Positions 50,645 through 60,294 of a DNA stretch of 64,000 bases are shown here, in pieces. The notes below the pieces were generated by a model. It was given only the letters and a program-made list of their open reading frames with translations. It did no database searches and was not told the DNA's origin. A program made the translations under genes and the position numbers. The first letter of the stretch is position 1. Each line of letters opens with the position of its first letter. The stretch comes from Aurantiochytrium sp. KH105 (Eukaryota; Sar; Bigyra; Thraustochytrida; Thraustochytriidae): the NCBI GenBank assembly GCA_003116975.1, contig BGKB01000010.1, forward strand, positions 558,001 to 622,000, given 5' to 3'.

Positions 50645-50709
50645 TTATTCAAAAAGTTGCCTTGCCAGGCGCTGTTGCTCTCTCGCGTATGACGGGGAGG
50701 ACGTGCTGA
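49990..50709 (+). CDS. Possible hypothetical protein, 239 codons
   Basis: An ATG-started ORF of 239 aa in DNA of balanced composition, where such a length is uncommon by chance. The product has no recognisable domain; it has a hydrophobic stretch (TSTVLAGLMLTTCPAVCCCC) near the end. It overlaps the last 65 bp of the antisense coiled-coil gene. Another frame at 50094-50345 is equally protein-like, which weakens the case. Listed for completeness. Confidence 0.2.
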   Translation: MSRSDRYPSSDELLIYLTLERKKTKARTSSRHDEAWTIYTLWTQSGLGGPAAYLTQHSSWESCSTLYGECLRLSLCIPNTIGWLVSSKIFKSYQTQIASIDRCSVPRIPNGRPFVGSINLILSSTTPLRQVGQCVVYSILSIVPDVMDRISLFSDNKSPITTNNNPFLKERKEYRNMKESFAHRNTYLTSTVLAGLMLTTCPAVCCCCGNDEDVLVSALIQKVALPGAVALSRMTGRTC

Positions 50710-51838
50710 TGAGGTCCAAAATGTCGGTCTGATCGTCGTTTCTTCTTCTTGCAGAGTCTGCGCTTGGTTTCGCTGGTGTCTGACCGGCCGCAATTTTTGA
50801 GATCATCGCATCAAATTCCCGAGCCACGATGCGCGCGTCTCCCACTTCCTGAACAGGCGAGATCGACCAGTCAAGATGTTGCGTGACAAAAGGTGAGGTG
50901 AGTCCAGAGCGTTGTTGGTGTTTGGCAACGCTTGGCGCAACGGGCGTGTCCCAATGCAGCGACTCTTCCGAGGCAGGCGTTGGGCCTCGAACACTTGATT
51001 TTGAAGTCGAGCTTGACGTATTGCGATGCGAAGAACTGTTGGAATGTTTTTTGTTTGTCGTTGGTACCATCGTCGTTGTCATCGACGTCGTCGTCATTTG
51101 AAACGATGAGGAGGCTCCCGAATGGTCCGGAGAGAGGGACTTCCTGGCAGCAGAACCCGAGGAGGTGCTGATCGCAGAAAGCTCTTGCTCGATCTTTGCA
51201 ATATCTGCGTCGATGCGTAAAACGGACTGGCCGGCACCAAGCGCTTCGTGGCGCTTATCCTTGAGTTTTAGGGCAATCCTTTCGAGAACGCGAACCTCCC
51301 AAGGCACACGCCCTTGACGCTGAGCTGAATCGTTATGTCGGCGTAACTCAGTTTGTGCCATGATTTCAGATGGACTCTCCTGGGTTTGACTTTGGGTTTG
51401 AAGCGGCTGCAGTTGCGTTGGCACAGTTGTCAAAGCGTCTTTTGTTTGTGTTTGTGTTTGTGTTTGCTTGGGCGTTTTCAGCTCGACTACTTTGATTTTG
51501 TCGCTCAAGGTGACCTGCTTGTCGCCTCCTGCCAGGCGCACGTGAACGCCGCACTCTGCTGCATACAGTGAAAGCACGTTGCGTTCGCGGCAAAGGAGCG
51601 AGTCGACCTTGCTTCTTGTCTTGCGGATGATTTGGGCTGCTTCGGCCCACGCTTCTTCATCGTCCTGAGCTCCTTTGCCACGTTGCCGTGCGGCATTGAA
51701 TTCGCGTTCCGACACCCGCAAGCAGGCCGCCATAGCTGCGTGCACCTCTTCGATCTCCTCTACAAGCATCTGCACGCGCCCTTCGCGCTGTGCCTGCTCG
51801 GCCCGCGCAAGGCTATCGGCTGGGTCCACGGCGGCCAT
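50645..51838 (-). CDS. Unrecognised 397-aa coiled-coil protein
   Basis: No family recognised. Residues 1-110 are charged, heptad-like helix (SLARAEQAQREGRVQMLVEE). Residues 125-165 are Gln/Thr-rich with TQTQTQ repeats encoded by TTTGTG units (51440-51467). Another helical stretch is at about 180-225 (WEVRVLERIALKLKDKR). The centre is Ser/Thr-rich, and the C-terminal 60 residues are helical (DARIVAREFDAMISKIAAGQ). A poly-GAA tract abuts the ATG on its 5' side, and an in-frame stop precedes that tract, so the start at 51838 is well fixed. No TM or signal. A structural or adaptor role is possible but not shown. Confidence 0.7.
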   Translation of the reverse strand: MAAVDPADSLARAEQAQREGRVQMLVEEIEEVHAAMAACLRVSEREFNAARQRGKGAQDDEEAWAEAAQIIRKTRSKVDSLLCRERNVLSLYAAECGVHVRLAGGDKQVTLSDKIKVVELKTPKQTQTQTQTKDALTTVPTQLQPLQTQSQTQESPSEIMAQTELRRHNDSAQRQGRVPWEVRVLERIALKLKDKRHEALGAGQSVLRIDADIAKIEQELSAISTSSGSAARKSLSPDHSGASSSFQMTTTSMTTTMVPTTNKKHSNSSSHRNTSSSTSKSSVRGPTPASEESLHWDTPVAPSVAKHQQRSGLTSPFVTQHLDWSISPVQEVGDARIVAREFDAMISKIAAGQTPAKPSADSARRRNDDQTDILDLISTSSPSYAREQQRLARQLFE

Positions 51839-51839
51839 T

Positions 51840-51875
51840 GCTTCTTCTTCTTCTTCTTCTTCTTCTTCTTCTTCG
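51840..51875 (-). repeat. (GAA)12 triplet repeat next to the 397-aa gene start
   Basis: Twelve uninterrupted GAA units (CTT on the plus strand), ending directly before the codons GCA ATG of the 397-aa gene. It would lie in the 5' UTR. If translation began upstream it would encode poly-Glu, but an in-frame TGA precedes it with no ATG between. Confidence 0.88.
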
Positions 51876-52502
51876 CTGGCCGTTCACAAGTTTGTCCACG
51901 CCCACGGCACCCTTGCGCCGGAGATCAGCTGAAGTCCACGCGCAGCAACCTTTGCTCGTCTTGCGTGCGCTGTGCTCTCGGCCTGGCCCGCGCGCGATCG
52001 GGATTGCCTGTCTGTCTGCCTTCTCCTTGCCTGCCAACGGGCCTTGGGAAAAAAAGAAGAAGAAGTAAAAAAGAAAAAAAGAAAAAAAGAGAGGAAAAAC
52101 AAAGAGAATCATGAAAGTGGTCCAAATAGGGCTGGTCGCGACCCGTTAGACCGATTTGCGGCGGCCTCGACGTCATCCATCAACTACCGGCTGCACGCAG
52201 GCTATTTCGCTCTTGTCCCGAGCATCGACGCGGGGAAACAAAGTCCGTCACCCACTCATCTACTTTCACCGATTCATCAACTTACCAATCGATCCATCCA
52301 TCCAGCATGTTATATGTTGTTCGTGCTCTTGCGATTCGAGACTCGCGACATACCATACAAGACCGAGGTATACCAGGGGGAGAGGGGAAAGTGGGGGGCA
52401 TACATAATAAATAAGACACGCGTGTCCGTCCGTCATTGTGCGCGTTCGCAACGACTCGAATCAAAAGGACGAAAAGTGAGAGATTTTCTTGCAAAAGTTG
52501 AA

Positions 52503-52540
52503 CGATCGATCGATCGATCGATCGATCGATCGATCGATCG
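52503..52540 (+). repeat. (GATC)9 palindromic tetranucleotide microsatellite
   Basis: Nine perfect CGAT/GATC units, about 170 bp upstream of the 2463-aa ORF. The unit is self-complementary, so either strand can fold into a perfect hairpin. A shorter copy is at 30402-30420. Confidence 0.9.
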
Positions 52541-52710
52541 AACAGCCGGCCGCCTGGCTGGCTGGCTCGCTGGCTCGCTGGCTCGCTGGCTAGCTTGCTC
52601 GCTGGCTAGCTTGCCCGCTGTGCAGGGGTTATAGTGGTGCTTGGGTATATTCATTGCGCGTAGACACGGGCAGATAACGAGGTACTTGATCTCCTCACTG
52701 TCCATCAAAT

Positions 52711-55700
52711 ATGAAGCATCCAGCCTCGGAGGTTCTCAAGAACCTCGGCGGTACGCATGTCGGGACGCAACTCGTCCAGCCAGTCGCAGGAAGGAAGCAC
52801 CGTCTACGACGAAATAGCATCGAAAGCGAGTTGACGGGATCTTCTGATGTAGCTCTTGCTGTACAACTAAAAAGCCAGAAAAGGCGTCTTCAAAGGCAAG
52901 GACCGGCCACAAGGGCCGGTATGCTCACGTCAAGCGTTCTCCTGCAAATCCCTGGAGCAGTTGACCGCTATGAAAAGCATCGGCAGCAGACAAGTGGGGC
53001 CAACCAGGCGTCCAGCAAGGACATCTCCGACGTGGTACATGTCATTCTTCGCTCAGACTTTGCTTCCCCAGCACCAAGGAGTAAAGCAGCTACACAGGGA
53101 CAAGTGTCCTCACGTGACAAAAACCAGTTCCATGGCCAACTTGGGCCGACCACGAAACCACAAAACCCCTTGCCGCAGCAACCGTCGCTGCCAGCCACTG
53201 CCGAAGCAATCGAAACAGAGGCACAATCGCTCACGGGCCCGGAGACCGAGAGTAGTAACACTGCCAACTCAAAAGAAAAAAGTTGTCAGCAAAATTCCTC
53301 CGGGCAGATCGACGTCACCACCACGGCAAATCAACAAGAAGTTGATTCGCCGAAGAATAGTCAAGACGCCCGCGCTGACTCAGAGCAAACACTGGATTCA
53401 CTTCTTTCTGCGGACATGGAATGCGTCGACTGGACGCATACCGAAGTTGCACGTCAGCAGCGTAAGACCGAACACATGCGTAAGTTCTCAATGTTACAAT
53501 TGAGCGCAGGCAGCAGCAAGGATCTTGCCAGTAGTTCATCCTCCAATGCGGTTGACAGCGGCGAAACCCTCAACACCAAGAAAAAACGTGCTCTACGTCT
53601 CTTGCGCGTCATGAATCGTATGTATGGGGACAATGACACGCCTCTGCAAACTTTTCGATTCGATGATCGGAAACGATTTCCAGTCGTGGGCTATGCCGCA
53701 CTCAGTGCATCAACGTCGACACTTTCCACTCTGAAAAAGGTCTTTTACAACCAAACGAAAAACAAACACGTTCTCGTCGGTGAAGATATTGTACTCGTCT
53801 GCTGCGACATCGTTGGGCGCACAGAGTCCCAGGTCGTCACTACCACTTTTGTCAAGTATCTTCTCTCCAAATTTGTCAATGGTCGCCAGGCGCGGCTTCG
53901 TAAAACCCTGGAGAACATCCTCACTGACTTTGAACTGGGCCTCTCAGGGGACAGAATTGAGACCGCAGAGTCCATCTATGCTCTCGTTGGTCTCTCTAAA
54001 ATGGCGCAGTGCCAAGAAAACCAGCGCCATCTTGCCTGGGATCGACAGGTGAATGACGGAATTCTCAATGCAGTTCTCAATGTGTTGCAGCATCAAGAGC
54101 CAGATCTTGTCGTGCATCATCGCGAAAGTATCCAGTTTCACGCCTTGATCGCGCTTTGGTCGCTCGCGAGCTGCTCCTTTGTCCTCTGTTCGCGCTTCGG
54201 GACACTTCCCGTTGTTCCTGTGCTCACACGCTACCTGAGTGTGCTTCACGTTTATAAAGAGGAGATTTCCTGCGTTAGCAAGCACGTACGCTGCTGTCTC
54301 GGAGCGCTTGCAGCATTGTCGACAGACCAGAACACCCAGGCAGAGTTGTGGCCCGTCGCTGCCGCCGAGCTCACTTGGGCCCTGTCCACCTTCGGAATTG
54401 AACCTCAGACATGTGCTCTCGTTTTCCAAATTGTTCGCAACGGGTCGGTGGAGCTCCGCAAGTACCTCGAGTCAAATTTCGTGGCACCTAGACATGCCCA
54501 ATATGACAGTCATTCAGAGGGTATAGAAAATCAAGAGCCCGGCGAAGATGAGCCCGCCTTTCGCCTCGTACTGGAAATGCTCGCGCAGAGCAGTGAGGTC
54601 CTCTCATCACAGAGTCGGTCCAAGCGTCGGATACTTGCGCACGCCGATGATATGCTCAGTGTCCTTGCCAATTGCTCTGCGATCATCCCAGTGATACCAG
54701 CTCCCTTTCTAGACTTTGTCTTTCAGTGCGCCGCATTGCAGTTAAGCGCAAAATTAGTCGACGCTGCCACAGAAGGTCACTTTGTGAGGTGTCTCCTCGT
54801 TGTACTCACCACAATGGCAAACAAACGAACAGACGATATCCGCGATAGGAGTTGCGCGGCTCTCGTTGAAATGTATGCCAAACCTCGCTATGTTCACAAC
54901 GCCACCACCATTCAAATTCTCTCCCTCGAAATGCTTATCGACACCTTTGCCGGCGTCGACGAGGTCTGTGTGTCCCCCGCTTTGGTCGAGTGCACCTCAA
55001 CGCTAATGTTAAAGGGACTTTGCCCTGCGGCCAGTCCATCGCCGGACGCAAGCGAGATGCAAAGTGCCATTGCATTCAATCTCGCTCGCTTGCGTTTCCG
55101 GAAAAGCCAGCGGCTTCTTGGATGCGAACTTCTCGAAAACGAGGTCATTGAAGCACTACTTGATGCCTTTACAGAGTACAAGGTGTCACAGCCCAAGCTA
55201 GCACTTCAAATCACAGCAGCGCTAGTCACAATCACAAGCTTTGCACGGCGCCTCGCAGACGATCGCAACCTTGGCAGGAATGTAAACCAATCCTTGGACA
55301 AGGTCACTGTGGTCCTAGACTGGTACGCGCGAGCGAATGACGATGCGACCACGCCATCCGATTGGCTTCGGGACACCAATGTTATTTCCAACTGCGCTTC
55401 TCTCGTTTGGAACCTCCGTGGATCGCGTCTCGCAACACCAACGCATTTTCGTCGCCTCGAGGTCATGTCCACCGCTTACTTTGCCAAGGACAAACCCGTG
55501 TGGGCTCTAACCAATGGAGCCATGTGCGCCTCATTGATTGATGTGTCGCAAAAAACCAAGCGCAAGAACTCAAGCGATAGGTCCGACATCGCTTCGTCTG
55601 GCGTGCCCGCAGAAGACGCTAATGATCGCGCCGCTGGGAACCCCGAACCGCAGTCGGAGTCCAGTGCCATTCCTTCGGACGGTTCCGCTGCGAGTGGCTC

Positions 55701-58700
55701 GAGTGCGTATAACAACAGTCGAGACGATGCTTCTGACCTCTTGGGCCCAGTGTCCTGTGCAAGCAAGTCAACTACGACTTCCAGCAAAGAATCTGGCGAG
55801 AGCTCTGGACCGTTGCAAACGACTTCCGATGTTTCTCTGTTTGAAGCGTTTGCACAGAACCTGAGTATCCAGCTCAAGCAATGTGCCACGCTCGCGCGGC
55901 ACCTGCAGCAATACAAGCAGCAGCAACCCGAACGAGAGCACAAACAGCTGCAAGCGGAGAGCACAGCTACGGCAGGTTCTGCAACGCGAGCGGGTTCTAC
56001 CTCAACATCGAGCTTTTCATCGTCCTCGAGACAGATCGGAGCCTCCAAAGCATCATCATCATCGTCATCATCATCATCATCATCACCACCACAGAAAAAC
56101 GTAAATTCGTCCCAGGCCATGAGCCTCGAGCTTCCCGAAAGTGTGCCGCCCCTTCCGCATGGCGCGACGAGGATGCTTCAAACAACAGAAAAGCTCATAC
56201 GCTCGTTTGGACTTGCTTTCCAGGACGATGAAGATGATAGTAGTCGTCGCTTACTCGAGACAATCCAAGGAAGACATCAAGAAGAATCGAAAGAGGAGCT
56301 AATGGCCCGACTCGCTGCAAATAAACGAAGAGCTGACGACAAGGATATCCGCCAACACATTGCGAAAACTCGCCACGATGTCTCCAAGCCTTCAGAATTG
56401 ACAATTATTCAAGAGCTCTATCTTGATCGCGTCACGGCCACGCTCTCCATCACAGAGACTCTGCTTGATGAGCTGCCCTCAGAGGTCCTGGACGTTGTGA
56501 TTCGTCTCATCCGAGCTGACGCGCTTCAGGCACTTTGCACGCTCAGCGCCAAAGACTGTAATTGCGCGGCAGACCACGTTCGGCTTGCGAGTGCAAAAAT
56601 TCTGTGGCGTCTGGGCTCGCACTTTGTGCAGCAATCCGATTCGCGAAAACCATGTTCAGACTGGCAAGCACTTGCCCCACGTATGATCGAGCTGACTGGC
56701 GCGTGCCTTCGTAATGCGGCGGCCGTGATAACGTCACGCGTTGAAGTCCCCGCAGCGACACCCTCAGACTTTGTTGCGCAGGTGACGTCCATGGCGCTGA
56801 GCGTCCTCACAGCAATTCGTGCGGACCTGGCGCCCAGAGTGGATACATCGAGAGAAGGAAACGAGCACACGGGAATTTGGCGAGCCATCGTCGACGCAAA
56901 AGTACACAACGCCGTACTCGACATGTTCATATGTCTTTGCAGCGACGAGTCTGTCGGTTCCTCTTTTGCCGATCATGGCATCGATTGCGATCGCGACCAA
57001 GGGGCAGAGCAGACGATCCCCAAAGATGCAGAAAGGGCCCGCCTCTTGGGCTGCCTCCTCATCCTCTCCGAGAACCCGAGCCTTCAGTTGCGGCTCGCCC
57101 GGCGGGAGCGAGCAATCGAGCTGCTTTATCGCATCGCGAAAGACCGCCCCGCGAACTTTTCTCCAAATGGCATACCTTCGTGCAGAGAAACGTGCGCAGA
57201 GCTTGCAGGTAACACTCTTCTCAATCTCAAGGCTAATCAGGGCAATCTCACTGCATTCTACATGGTCGAGCTTTCCATCCCAGCTCTTCGGAGCAAGCTC
57301 AAGGTCTGGTCCGACGAGCGACATGCACACAAACCTCGCAAAGGGATGCCAGCGCATACACCTCTGGACCCGAGCTGCGCCAGCGACATCACGCTTGGCG
57401 CGAGAGTACCGCGACGACTCGATTCTTCCGACCAGGTTCACGCAGAGCCTCTCGCGCGTCGAAGCGCAACGCAGTGGTTCGTGCGGGTCCACGAAAAAGC
57501 AGGGCCACTCGGCGTTGCACATCTCTTTGCGGGGCGAAAGACAAACATGTCCGACGAAGATCTTCTTCCTGCACCCAAGGCAAAGACCGCAACAGAACGC
57601 CTCAGCGCCAAGGCCATCTTGCTACGTGGCATGACGCGACAGCCGACGCCACCGCCGATCGCAAACTTTTACCCCGAACACAACCTCAATCCCCACGCCT
57701 TTTTGTGCCCCACAACGGGTCTCGTTCTCGAGATTCCGCTGGAACTCGTCTTCACACGCGAGTCCAAATCGGGGTATAATGCTCCCCTTCCATCATTGCG
57801 GACGTCTCAAAGCAACATGACTTCCATCGCTCGTTTCCTGCAGGCATCAAGCATGAGCATTACCCTCGAAGACGACGACGAATGGGATTTGGAAGACTCG
57901 GTCTTTGGTCCGCGAGCAGACGCAAAGCTGGACGCTGGGCGTTTTTGGAATACCGAGGGGGTCCTGCAGGCTGCCATAAACTGGGACTTGACCATGTGCA
58001 TGCGCAAACCTAGCTTTGTTCGGGCCATCAGCTCACAATATTCCAAGGCAGACCTCGTCACCGCGGTCAGCTATGTGGAAAACAACTACACCTTTATCGG
58101 CATGGCTTTCCTGTACTACACGAGCACAGAGCGCGTGGAGGTTCGTTCACTCGTGGACGCCACCTACAACATTTTTTGCCTCTCGCGAAACCAGTACTGG
58201 CAGTTTCTGGAGGACAACAGTCTTCTCGAAGTAGGCTCGCATCTGACCATCTCGGACTTTGACGACATTTTCGCCCGCGTCACAAGCGAGTTTGGAGCAG
58301 TTTCACGCCAAGAACTCCGCGTTTCCCAGCAGTCGGCCGTCTTCCTACACGGCAAACGAGGCGCGCCAATGTGCCGCTACCAGTTTGTGGAGCTGATTTT
58401 CCTTCTTGCTGATGCACTCTTTGTTCGCGCGCCCCCGAGTCACCCCCAGCGCGTGAAAATGCTCTGCCGCGCAGTTCTCATTCTTGTTGATTGCTGCTTC
58501 AAGCAGGTCGCCGAGATTGACTCCCTCAACTCCGATCTCTTTCGTCACAACAGCCTCTACCGGGTCAGCATCCATAACGTGTTCCAGCGTAGCGCGCGCG
58601 CCTTGCGCGAGCACGTCTTTAATCGCTTTGCAGGAACCGCATCTGGGTCGGCAATGTGGGGAGGCGCGCGAGGAATACGCATGAGTCTCGTCGATTGGAA

Positions 58701-60102
58701 CGATCTCATTGACCAGCTCGGTTTGCTACAGTTTGATGGGCTCTCCAACGCGGACTGCAACATTGTCTTTCAGTTGTCTATCCTCACAGTGGTCGATCTC
58801 GTTCAGAGCTGGGAAAAGGCATGCTCCCTTACCTTTGTGTCCTTTCTCGAGGCGCTTGCCCGTCTCGCGCTCTACCTTCCTCTCCCAACGCGGGCTGAGC
58901 TCGCGGCGCACGGTGTGACATCCATTGCTGCGTATTATGACCTGTACCACGCTGCAGATCTGTGGACGCTTCTGGAAGAGAATCTCAATTCACGGCATCA
59001 CGCTTTCCACGACTGGCTCGTTGACCATGGCGGGCAGTATGCGCTGCGGCATCGTCGCCGGAGTTCGTGCGTCCGTGATGACGACGCGCCTCGAATTACG
59101 GATCTCGCGCAACGCTTGCAAGGGGCAACGAAGATGGCCGCAGAAGCCGACGTGCAGCATACAGTATCGTCTGAAAGCAACGATAGCCTCGGCAAGGGGG
59201 CATTTAACGGGTTGTCGACGCTTTACCAAGAAGGGACGCTCTCGTCAATGATTGAGCCCGAGCAAGCTCAGGCGGTCGTGGACCTTTTCCTCGCTGTGGA
59301 CTTTTTCAAGTCCAAGCGTGAGCTGCGCAGCATGTGTTGGACTCAGCGCCTAACGCCTCTCCACGAGTCGCAGACAAGCTTTGACGTCCTCGTTGCTCTT
59401 TCGTTACACCTTGAGGATATTCAGAGTCAGCCCAAGATCCGAGTGGTTGACGGACTTCGAGCCCAGGGGCGTGAAATGCGCGAACCCTTGATTCGCATTG
59501 TGGAAGGCGTCGAATGCGATATAGCAAATACTCCCTTCCCAAAACTGAACGCGAACTTGCGCCGAGACTATCTCGTCACCGCGCACACCGCTTGCGATGC
59601 AATTCGCAAGGACCTCGAAGACTCGAAATGGGCCGAACACCTCGAGACGGTCAATATGATGCCAATGCCGCCAGTCAGACTTTGTGGACATCAGCTTGAG
59701 GGTGAGCAAATCAAAATCAATATAGGTCTGCCTCGATCCAGCGAGCAGGTGCGAATGATGATCAACGAAGCGGACGCGATCACGCTGAAGAGGCTCTGCT
59801 CTCGTCGTTTCGAAGAGCAAGCTTGTCGAATGCTGTATCGTGCCTGGAAGCTCCGCAATCCGCTCGAAGAGAGTGCTCAGATAGGGGTTCAATTTGAAGA
59901 CCTCTCCCTCGACGAACGGCGCTCTTACATTCGCACAGTGCACATTGCAGTTCTTGTCTACGCTGATCACCTCCAGAGGTACTGGCAATACCGCTCGCAA
60001 GATGGCGGGGCCTCGGGCTCAAGTTCCCCTGCCCCTCGTAAATCGAGCTTGAAGAGAATGTTGCGTCCATCGCGCGGGGTGTCTGTCAGTTTTGCAAAGT
60101 GA
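52711..60102 (+). CDS. Giant 2463-aa armadillo-like repeat protein
   Basis: A single exon of 7.4 kb. Residues 1-250 are disordered. About 330-960 consists of helical repeats resembling ARM/HEAT (IYALVGLSKMAQCQENQRHL; ALIALWSLASCSF; CLGALAALSTDQNTQAEL). About 960-1180 is low complexity, with a poly-Ser run from TCA repeats (56052-56094). A second helical-repeat block spans about 1230-1550 (ARLLGCLLILSENPSLQLRL). A distinct C-terminal part begins near 1655 (FLCPTTGLVLEIPLELVF) and contains long well-conserved-looking segments (NYTFIGMAFLYYT; LTFVSFLEALARLALYLPLP), the last reminiscent of EF-hand-like modules in large proteins of flagellated protists. The last 110 residues (RRFEEQACRMLYRAW ... 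FEDLSLDERRSYIRTVH) weakly recall the RyR domain. No TM segment is evident. A cytoskeletal or flagellar scaffold is only a guess. Confidence 0.85.
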   Translation: MKHPASEVLKNLGGTHVGTQLVQPVAGRKHRLRRNSIESELTGSSDVALAVQLKSQKRRLQRQGPATRAGMLTSSVLLQIPGAVDRYEKHRQQTSGANQASSKDISDVVHVILRSDFASPAPRSKAATQGQVSSRDKNQFHGQLGPTTKPQNPLPQQPSLPATAEAIETEAQSLTGPETESSNTANSKEKSCQQNSSGQIDVTTTANQQEVDSPKNSQDARADSEQTLDSLLSADMECVDWTHTEVARQQRKTEHMRKFSMLQLSAGSSKDLASSSSSNAVDSGETLNTKKKRALRLLRVMNRMYGDNDTPLQTFRFDDRKRFPVVGYAALSASTSTLSTLKKVFYNQTKNKHVLVGEDIVLVCCDIVGRTESQVVTTTFVKYLLSKFVNGRQARLRKTLENILTDFELGLSGDRIETAESIYALVGLSKMAQCQENQRHLAWDRQVNDGILNAVLNVLQHQEPDLVVHHRESIQFHALIALWSLASCSFVLCSRFGTLPVVPVLTRYLSVLHVYKEEISCVSKHVRCCLGALAALSTDQNTQAELWPVAAAELTWALSTFGIEPQTCALVFQIVRNGSVELRKYLESNFVAPRHAQYDSHSEGIENQEPGEDEPAFRLVLEMLAQSSEVLSSQSRSKRRILAHADDMLSVLANCSAIIPVIPAPFLDFVFQCAALQLSAKLVDAATEGHFVRCLLVVLTTMANKRTDDIRDRSCAALVEMYAKPRYVHNATTIQILSLEMLIDTFAGVDEVCVSPALVECTSTLMLKGLCPAASPSPDASEMQSAIAFNLARLRFRKSQRLLGCELLENEVIEALLDAFTEYKVSQPKLALQITAALVTITSFARRLADDRNLGRNVNQSLDKVTVVLDWYARANDDATTPSDWLRDTNVISNCASLVWNLRGSRLATPTHFRRLEVMSTAYFAKDKPVWALTNGAMCASLIDVSQKTKRKNSSDRSDIASSGVPAEDANDRAAGNPEPQSESSAIPSDGSAASGSSAYNNSRDDASDLLGPVSCASKSTTTSSKESGESSGPLQTTSDVSLFEAFAQNLSIQLKQCATLARHLQQYKQQQPEREHKQLQAESTATAGSATRAGSTSTSSFSSSSRQIGASKASSSSSSSSSSSPPQKNVNSSQAMSLELPESVPPLPHGATRMLQTTEKLIRSFGLAFQDDEDDSSRRLLETIQGRHQEESKEELMARLAANKRRADDKDIRQHIAKTRHDVSKPSELTIIQELYLDRVTATLSITETLLDELPSEVLDVVIRLIRADALQALCTLSAKDCNCAADHVRLASAKILWRLGSHFVQQSDSRKPCSDWQALAPRMIELTGACLRNAAAVITSRVEVPAATPSDFVAQVTSMALSVLTAIRADLAPRVDTSREGNEHTGIWRAIVDAKVHNAVLDMFICLCSDESVGSSFADHGIDCDRDQGAEQTIPKDAERARLLGCLLILSENPSLQLRLARRERAIELLYRIAKDRPANFSPNGIPSCRETCAELAGNTLLNLKANQGNLTAFYMVELSIPALRSKLKVWSDERHAHKPRKGMPAHTPLDPSCASDITLGARVPRRLDSSDQVHAEPLARRSATQWFVRVHEKAGPLGVAHLFAGRKTNMSDEDLLPAPKAKTATERLSAKAILLRGMTRQPTPPPIANFYPEHNLNPHAFLCPTTGLVLEIPLELVFTRESKSGYNAPLPSLRTSQSNMTSIARFLQASSMSITLEDDDEWDLEDSVFGPRADAKLDAGRFWNTEGVLQAAINWDLTMCMRKPSFVRAISSQYSKADLVTAVSYVENNYTFIGMAFLYYTSTERVEVRSLVDATYNIFCLSRNQYWQFLEDNSLLEVGSHLTISDFDDIFARVTSEFGAVSRQELRVSQQSAVFLHGKRGAPMCRYQFVELIFLLADALFVRAPPSHPQRVKMLCRAVLILVDCCFKQVAEIDSLNSDLFRHNSLYRVSIHNVFQRSARALREHVFNRFAGTASGSAMWGGARGIRMSLVDWNDLIDQLGLLQFDGLSNADCNIVFQLSILTVVDLVQSWEKACSLTFVSFLEALARLALYLPLPTRAELAAHGVTSIAAYYDLYHAADLWTLLEENLNSRHHAFHDWLVDHGGQYALRHRRRSSCVRDDDAPRITDLAQRLQGATKMAAEADVQHTVSSESNDSLGKGAFNGLSTLYQEGTLSSMIEPEQAQAVVDLFLAVDFFKSKRELRSMCWTQRLTPLHESQTSFDVLVALSLHLEDIQSQPKIRVVDGLRAQGREMREPLIRIVEGVECDIANTPFPKLNANLRRDYLVTAHTACDAIRKDLEDSKWAEHLETVNMMPMPPVRLCGHQLEGEQIKINIGLPRSSEQVRMMINEADAITLKRLCSRRFEEQACRMLYRAWKLRNPLEESAQIGVQFEDLSLDERRSYIRTVHIAVLVYADHLQRYWQYRSQDGGASGSSSPAPRKSSLKRMLRPSRGVSVSFAK

Positions 60103-60294
60103 AAGATTGAGTCACCATGCGCATGCCACGATACCAAGCGCAAAGACGCCCATATCGCAAAGGCTTTGCTGGAAAATGTCTGTTCTGATGACCAGCAAGT
60201 TTTTTTTTTTTAAACCTGAAACTTTATAGTACAGCCCAAAATCCATGAGAGACACAGGACTTTATATTTTTACTTGCAGAAACATCACTTTCAA
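60103..60294. other. Short convergent 3' intergenic region
   Basis: 192 bp between the facing stops of the giant and kinesin genes. It contains a T12 run (60200-60211) and otherwise nothing recognisable. The two 3' UTRs probably overlap. Confidence 0.5.

Larger units (their letters stand above)
51839..52710. promoter_or_regulatory. Divergent upstream region of the 397-aa and 2463-aa genes
   Basis: 872 bp between divergent starts. It holds a CTT/GAA repeat at the very 5' edge of the 397-aa gene (51840-51875), an A/G-rich stretch (52048-52110), a perfect GATC tract (52503-52540) and a GGCT/CGCT tract (52553-52615). No specific promoter motif is recognised. Confidence 0.5.
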
